A stretch of DNA of 64,000 nucleotides, from assembly GCF_009720835.1 (NCBI RefSeq), contig NZ_WNKZ01000005.1, forward strand, positions 62,001-126,000, given 5' to 3'. Within the stretch, counting starts at the first letter, position 1; each line of letters starts with the position of its first letter. The notes beneath the pieces were generated by a model, which was given only the letters and a program-made list of their open reading frames with translations, had not been told where the DNA came from and did not search any database. A program made the position numbers and the translations under genes. Below are positions 60,435 through 64,000 of this stretch, piece by piece. The stretch comes from Pseudoduganella buxea. Lineage in GTDB: Bacteria; Pseudomonadota; Gammaproteobacteria; Burkholderiales; Burkholderiaceae_D.

Positions 60435-61145
60435 TCAGGCGGGCAGGCACGGCCGCGCCGCGTACAGCGACGTCGCGGTGGGGGCCTGCATGACGCGGCC
60501 GGAATAGGCGGTGGCGTCGGCGATACGCCCGGAGAAGGCGGTGGCATCGGCAACGCGCCCGGAGTAGGCGGTCAGCTGGGCAGTCGCGCCGGCCGCGCTG
60601 ATGCGGCCGGAATATGCCGTGGCGCTGATGCGGCCCGAGTAGGCCGTTGCGCTGACGCGGCCGGAGTACGCCGTGTCATTGCTGATGCGGCCCGAATATG
60701 CCGTCGTGTCGCTGACGCGGCCAGAAAACGCCGTGGCCGCCCCATCGTTCCCGGCCGCGCCGATGCCGTAGGGCTCGCCAAACGTGGCCTCATACAGTTC
60801 GCGCATGCGCTGGCCGACCCGCTCGTGCGCCGCCTCGTCGTCCTCGCCACGCAGGCCGATATACGGAAAATGATGCAGGAAGTACCCGAACACGGCGTCG
60901 CAATCGACCGCGTATTTCATCGTGTCCAGGATGTGGTAATGCCAGAAGGTGTCGACGTCCACCAGCGGCGCCGTCTCCTCCTCGGGGAATTGTTTCATCA
61001 GTTGCAGGAAGCGGCGGTATTCCAGTTCGACGGCGTTGGCACGGGCCAGGCTCCAGCCTTCGCCGGACTGGACATGCATCAGTTTGACCTTGATCGGGTC
61101 CAGGTCGAGTGCGGCAACGGCATTGCAAAGGGCGGATGAAGTCAT
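60435..61145 (-). CDS. GRDP-like domain protein with TA(F/Y)SGR repeat tail
   Basis: A 236-aa protein. Residues ~10-130 resemble the GRDP-like (glycine-rich domain-containing protein-like) domain: IKVKLMHVQSGEGWSLARAN, VDVDTFWHYHILDTMKYAVD, FGYFLHHFPYIGLRGEDDE. The conserved His/Cys/Trp set hints at metal or ligand binding. Then come eight near-regular repeats, TAFSGRVSDT, TAYSGRISND, TAYSGRVSA and so on, with consensus TA(F/Y)SGR(V/I) every 9-10 residues (16 once), ending TSLYAARPCLPA. No signal peptide. GAGGAAA precedes ATG 61145, and a near-consensus promoter lies 84 nt upstream. Its paralogue at 61357 has its own terminator, so each is an independent unit. The tail could be a set of peptide cores, a binding array or a structural repeat; I cannot decide. 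Confidence 0.75.
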   Translation of the reverse strand: MTSSALCNAVAALDLDPIKVKLMHVQSGEGWSLARANAVELEYRRFLQLMKQFPEEETAPLVDVDTFWHYHILDTMKYAVDCDAVFGYFLHHFPYIGLRGEDDEAAHERVGQRMRELYEATFGEPYGIGAAGNDGAATAFSGRVSDTTAYSGRISNDTAYSGRVSATAYSGRISATAYSGRISAAGATAQLTAYSGRVADATAFSGRIADATAYSGRVMQAPTATSLYAARPCLPA

Positions 61146-61228
61146 TTGGATTTCCTCGGGACGATAGCGGCAGGCGCCTGGAGAGTTCGGCGCCGGAACA
61201 AGAAGTTGATTCGCATCAACGAAGAGCC

Positions 61229-61256
61229 AGTATAGTGCCGTCGCGGAGGATTTCAA
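61229..61256 (-). promoter_or_regulatory. Sigma-70 promoter of the first repeat-tailed gene
   Basis: Minus strand TTGAAA (61256-61251), 16-nt spacer, TATACT (61234-61229); start about 78 nt before ATG 61145. Confidence 0.65.
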
Positions 61257-61314
61257 TCTGCAAGTTTGTAACGTGCGCGAGGGAAACGGCCGATGCAGAG
61301 CGGGAAGCGGGGAG

Positions 61315-61346
61315 AAAAAAACCGGAACCGCTGTGGCGGTTCCGGT
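61315..61346 (-). terminator. Intrinsic terminator of the second repeat-tailed gene
   Basis: ACCGGAACCGC-CACA-GCGGTTCCGGT (11 bp) followed by seven T on the minus strand, 11 nt after the stop at 61357. Confidence 0.88.
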
Positions 61347-61356
61347 ACAAGCGGGG

Positions 61357-62106
61357 TCAAGCCGAGGAGGTCAGGCGGGGACGGTCGACGTAGAAGCTGT
61401 CGCCGGTGGCTGAGCCGGAGAATGCCGTGCGCGCGGGCGTGCCCGTCGCCGAGCCTGAAAATGCCACCCGGCCGTTCCCGGTGGCGGAACCGGAGAATGC
61501 CGTCTTGAAGGGCAGGGCCGTTGCCGAACGGGAGAAGGCCGTTTTCGCCGGTGCCGTGGCCGAGCCGGAGAACGCCACCTTGGCTTGTGTGGTGGCCGAG
61601 CCGGAGAACGCCACCTTGGCTTGTGTCGTAGCCGAGCCCGAGAACGCCACCTTGTCCGCCGTCGTAGCCGAGCCCGAGAAGGCCTGCTGGTTCGCCGCCA
61701 CACCCGAGAAGGCGCTGCGGCTGGCGCGCAGGTAAGGTTCATCGAAGGTGGTTTCGTACAACTCCTTCATGCGCTCGCCGACCCGGTGGTGCGCCGCTTC
61801 GTCCGCTTCGCCGCGCAGGCCGATATACGGGAAGTGGTGCAGGAAGTAGCCGAAGACCTTGTCGCAGTCGGCGGCGTATTTCAAGGTGTCGAGGATATGG
61901 TAATGCCAGAAGGTGTCGACGTCTTGCAGCGGCGCCGTCTGTTCGTTGGGGAATTTCTTCATCAGGTACAGGAAGCGGCGGTACTCGAACTCGACCGCAT
62001 TGGCCTGTTCCAGGGTCCAGCCTTCGCCGGATTCCTCATGCATCAATTTCACCTTGATCGGTTCCAGATCCAGCTCGGCTATTGCCGCGAAATCGCTTGC
62101 GTGCAT
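61357..62106 (-). CDS. GRDP-like domain protein with AFSGSAT repeat tail
   Basis: A 249-aa paralogue of the preceding gene product. The N-terminal domain is strongly alike (IKVKLMHEESGEGWTLEQAN, DVDTFWHYHILDTLKYAADC, FGYFLHHFPYIGLRGEADEA). The tail holds nine units: AFSGVAANQ, QAFSGSATTADK, VAFSGSATTQAK twice, VAFSGSATAPAK, TAFSRSATALPFK, TAFSGSATGNGR, VAFSGSATGTPAR and TAFSGSATGD, about every 12 residues, each separated by Lys or Arg. It ends SFYVDRPRLTSSA, like SLYAARPCLPA in the paralogue. One unit has FSRS in place of FSGS. AAAGGAAA precedes ATG 62106. No signal peptide and no modification enzyme beside it. Confidence 0.75.
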   Translation of the reverse strand: MHASDFAAIAELDLEPIKVKLMHEESGEGWTLEQANAVEFEYRRFLYLMKKFPNEQTAPLQDVDTFWHYHILDTLKYAADCDKVFGYFLHHFPYIGLRGEADEAAHHRVGERMKELYETTFDEPYLRASRSAFSGVAANQQAFSGSATTADKVAFSGSATTQAKVAFSGSATTQAKVAFSGSATAPAKTAFSRSATALPFKTAFSGSATGNGRVAFSGSATGTPARTAFSGSATGDSFYVDRPRLTSSA

Positions 62107-62207
62107 GATAGTTTCCTTTCGTGGTTGACGTGAGCGTAGCTTGGCCTATTGTTATATGGCATCAATTTTCATTGATTGATCTACAGAAAATTCCCTGCAA
62201 CAACTTC

Positions 62208-64000
62208 TTATTGTTCGGCAAACTGGCCGAAATACGGCATCAGGGCACCCTTGAACGAGATCGGCACGGACACGGTGATGTTCGTCCCGCCCTCGGGCAC
62301 GCTGCTGATGGTGCAGGCACCGCCCAGCAGGTTGATGCGTTCCTCGATGCCGACCAGGCCGAACGAGCCGCTCTTGTAGCGGCTGGTGGCCTGCAGGCCG
62401 ACACCATTGTCGGTAATGCTCATCTGCAGCAGGCCCTGCTGCTGGTGCAGTTCCACCTTCACCTGGGTGGCGCGGGCGTGCTGGCAGATATTGCTGAGCG
62501 ACTCCTGCAGCACGCGAAAGAACGCCGTGGCGCAGCGGTCGTCGATGTCGATGTCGCCGCCGTGCTCGATCAGTTCGCACGAGATGCCGGAGCGCTTGCG
62601 GAACTGCGCCACCTGCCATTCGACGGCGGCGTTCAGGCCCAGGTCCAGCACGTTCGGCCGCAGGTCGTTGATGATGTGGCGCACGCTGCGGATCGTGTTG
62701 TCGATCTGGTTCAGCGTATGGCGGGCGCGGGCATGCAGGTACGGGTGGCGCTTCGACGTGCGGCTGGCCAGGATGTCGGCCTCGATGCGCAGCGCCAGCA
62801 GGTTCTGGCCCAGGTCGTCATGGATCTCGCGGGCGATACGCTTGCGTTCCTCTTCCTTGATCTGGTCCGCATGGGCCGCCAGCCGGCGCAGCCGCTGGTG
62901 CGACAGCTGCAGCTTGGCCTGACTGTCGCGCAGCTCGCGCGTCATGGCCCGGGCGATCTTGATGGCGCGCTTGCGCGACGAGGCCAGGGTGTGGAACAGC
63001 GCATACAGAAGCAGGCAGCTGACGCCGCCGGCCAGGCCCGCCAGCCACGGCAGGAAGGCGTCGAAGCGCGAGTACAGCGCTGATTTGGGCGCACTGAAAT
63101 AAGCCGTCCACACGCGGCCGTTGAAGTCGATCGGCAGCATGTGCTGGAAGGTCGACTCGCCGTTATCCAGGCCAGGCGTCTCGATGCTGTCGAACAGCAG
63201 CTGGCGCGTGTCGCCGACGGTGCCGGTGCCATCCGGCGCGCGGCGGCCCACGTCGTACAGTTGCAGGCGCGCGTTCGGCACGGGCATTTCGTCCAGCGCG
63301 CCCTGCAGCAGGCGCGGCACGGAAAAGCCGATGCCGACGGAGCCGATGTAGGCGGCGCGGCGCTGCGTGACCGTGCTCAAGGGCGCATCGCGGCGGTACA
63401 CGGGCAGGCGCATGCCCAGGTCCGCCCCTTTCGGCCGCGACATGATGCCGATCGGCTGGCCGGACGAGCCCATCTCGCCCGTGTCGCGCAGCTGCGCCAG
63501 CACGGCCGCCACATGGGGTTTGGCGCCGATGTCGACGCCATATTTTTCGGCGAAGCCGGCGACCGGTTCGAGCAGGGTCAGTACTTCGTAGGTGGGCCGG
63601 CGCGACGACGGCTTGATGGCGAACTCCGGGTAGCCGTCCAGCCGCGCGCCGCTGTGATGCATGGCCAGCTCGAAGGCAGCGCGGTCCTCGTCGCGCACGT
63701 GACGGGAGAAATTGATGTTGTCGATGGCGGGAAAGTTCTGCCGCAGGTCCAGCCCACGCACATAGCGGTGGAAGCGGTCGCGCGAGACATCGTTATCGGC
63801 CTGGAAGAAGCTGGCGGCCGCGCGCAGCACGTCGGTATAAGTCTTTACCCTGGAACTGATGCTGAACTGGGCCGTACGGGCATGGTTGCTGAAACGCTGG
63901 CGTGCATCGTTTTCGATCGACCGGGCGGCGGCGCCATAAAACAGCATGCCGGTAGCCAGTGCCAGCACGAGGCCGGGCCACCATTGCGGATTGGACGGCA
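62208..64000 (-). CDS. CHASE-type sensor histidine kinase, NarL-type (5' end outside window)
   Basis: At least 597 residues; the frame is open to the window end, with TM1 at the edge (WWPGLVLALATGMLFYGAA). A periplasmic CHASE domain follows (FSISSRVKTYTDVLRAAASF, YVRGLDLRQNFPAIDNINFS, PVAGFAEKYGVDIG), then TM2 (FLPWLAGLAGGVSCLLLYAL). HisKA_3 has the phospho-His in EERKRIAREIHDDLGQNLLA, and the HATPase_c shows DNGVGL and GLVGIEERINLLGG. A cognate NarL/LuxR-type regulator is expected but not seen; it may lie outside the window. CHASE domains sense small extracellular ligands. Confidence 0.9.
   Translation of the reverse strand, partial: PSNPQWWPGLVLALATGMLFYGAAARSIENDARQRFSNHARTAQFSISSRVKTYTDVLRAAASFFQADNDVSRDRFHRYVRGLDLRQNFPAIDNINFSRHVRDEDRAAFELAMHHSGARLDGYPEFAIKPSSRRPTYEVLTLLEPVAGFAEKYGVDIGAKPHVAAVLAQLRDTGEMGSSGQPIGIMSRPKGADLGMRLPVYRRDAPLSTVTQRRAAYIGSVGIGFSVPRLLQGALDEMPVPNARLQLYDVGRRAPDGTGTVGDTRQLLFDSIETPGLDNGESTFQHMLPIDFNGRVWTAYFSAPKSALYSRFDAFLPWLAGLAGGVSCLLLYALFHTLASSRKRAIKIARAMTRELRDSQAKLQLSHQRLRRLAAHADQIKEEERKRIAREIHDDLGQNLLALRIEADILASRTSKRHPYLHARARHTLNQIDNTIRSVRHIINDLRPNVLDLGLNAAVEWQVAQFRKRSGISCELIEHGGDIDIDDRCATAFFRVLQESLSNICQHARATQVKVELHQQQGLLQMSITDNGVGLQATSRYKSGSFGLVGIEERINLLGGACTISSVPEGGTNITVSVPISFKGALMPYFGQFAEQ

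Overview
The window looks like chromosomal DNA of a high-GC betaproteobacterium, most likely Oxalobacteraceae of the Massilia/Pseudoduganella/Duganella group. This is inferred from the high GC, a PEP-CTERM surface protein, large TonB receptors with MN-x-Q/K-LVLKR leaders, a betaproteobacterial set of housekeeping genes (class I fumarase, glutamate racemase, GluQ, PyrF, exonuclease I, Acs) and many c-di-GMP and two-component proteins. No rRNA operon, CRISPR array, prophage or intact insertion sequence was seen. There are two tRNA genes, His and Ser.

Layout. 1-7.8 kb: 5' end of a pentapeptide-repeat gene, tRNA-His with its promoter and terminator, a 21-nt-period palindrome array, a UPF0114/fumarase/murI block, a chemoreceptor and acs. 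7.8-8.6 kb: tRNA-Ser followed by a gene-free repeat region (inverted tRNA-derived copy, 22-bp hairpin, 60-nt tandem repeats). 8.6-16.4 kb: an orphan 324-aa protein, a V8-like secreted protease with a small secreted partner, an AT-richer gap, a two-domain FabG-type reductase, a porin, a TetR regulator and a CAP-domain protein. 16.5-19.4 kb: a TonB receptor. 19.8-25.2 kb: a lipoprotein, then an overlapping three-gene set of photoactive-yellow-protein homologue, degenerate GGDEF protein and GGDEF-EAL protein; then a HExxH protein and an alpha/beta hydrolase. 25.2-29.0 kb: nhaA-ktrB-ktrA, overlapping genes behind a long leader that ends in an intrinsic terminator just before nhaA. 29.3-44 kb: PEP-CTERM protein, DUF4124 and DUF1264 proteins, gluQ, two metallopeptidases, an MFS exporter, an LLM oxidoreductase, a hybrid histidine kinase, a TraB protein, a low-complexity lipoprotein and a VanZ-like protein. 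44-47.2 kb: an AT-rich promoter zone and a second TonB receptor. 47.4-59.5 kb: SDR, a TPM/TPM/LemA operon, pyrF, sbcB, DUF5610, a GGDEF protein, a BtuF-like protein, a short HPF, MFS, an iron-sulfur reductase and a nucleotide-sugar-epimerase-like protein. 59.5-64 kb: a small HTH protein, two tandem paralogues with a GRDP-like domain plus repeat tails, and a CHASE-type histidine kinase cut by the window end.

How genes work together. The strongest functional groups are (i) a probable light- or PAS-controlled c-di-GMP module at 20.36-23.78 kb, (ii) a cation-homeostasis operon (Na+/H+ antiport plus K+ uptake) under a terminator-type leader, (iii) a LemA/TPM envelope operon, and (iv) the repeat-tailed GRDP-like pair, which I regard as the least explained coding signal. 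Short palindromes built on GGGAC-W-GTCCC or GGGGACAGACCCC sit directly after the stop codons of three separate minus-strand genes and appear to be a dispersed element. All family assignments were made by reading; no database search was run.
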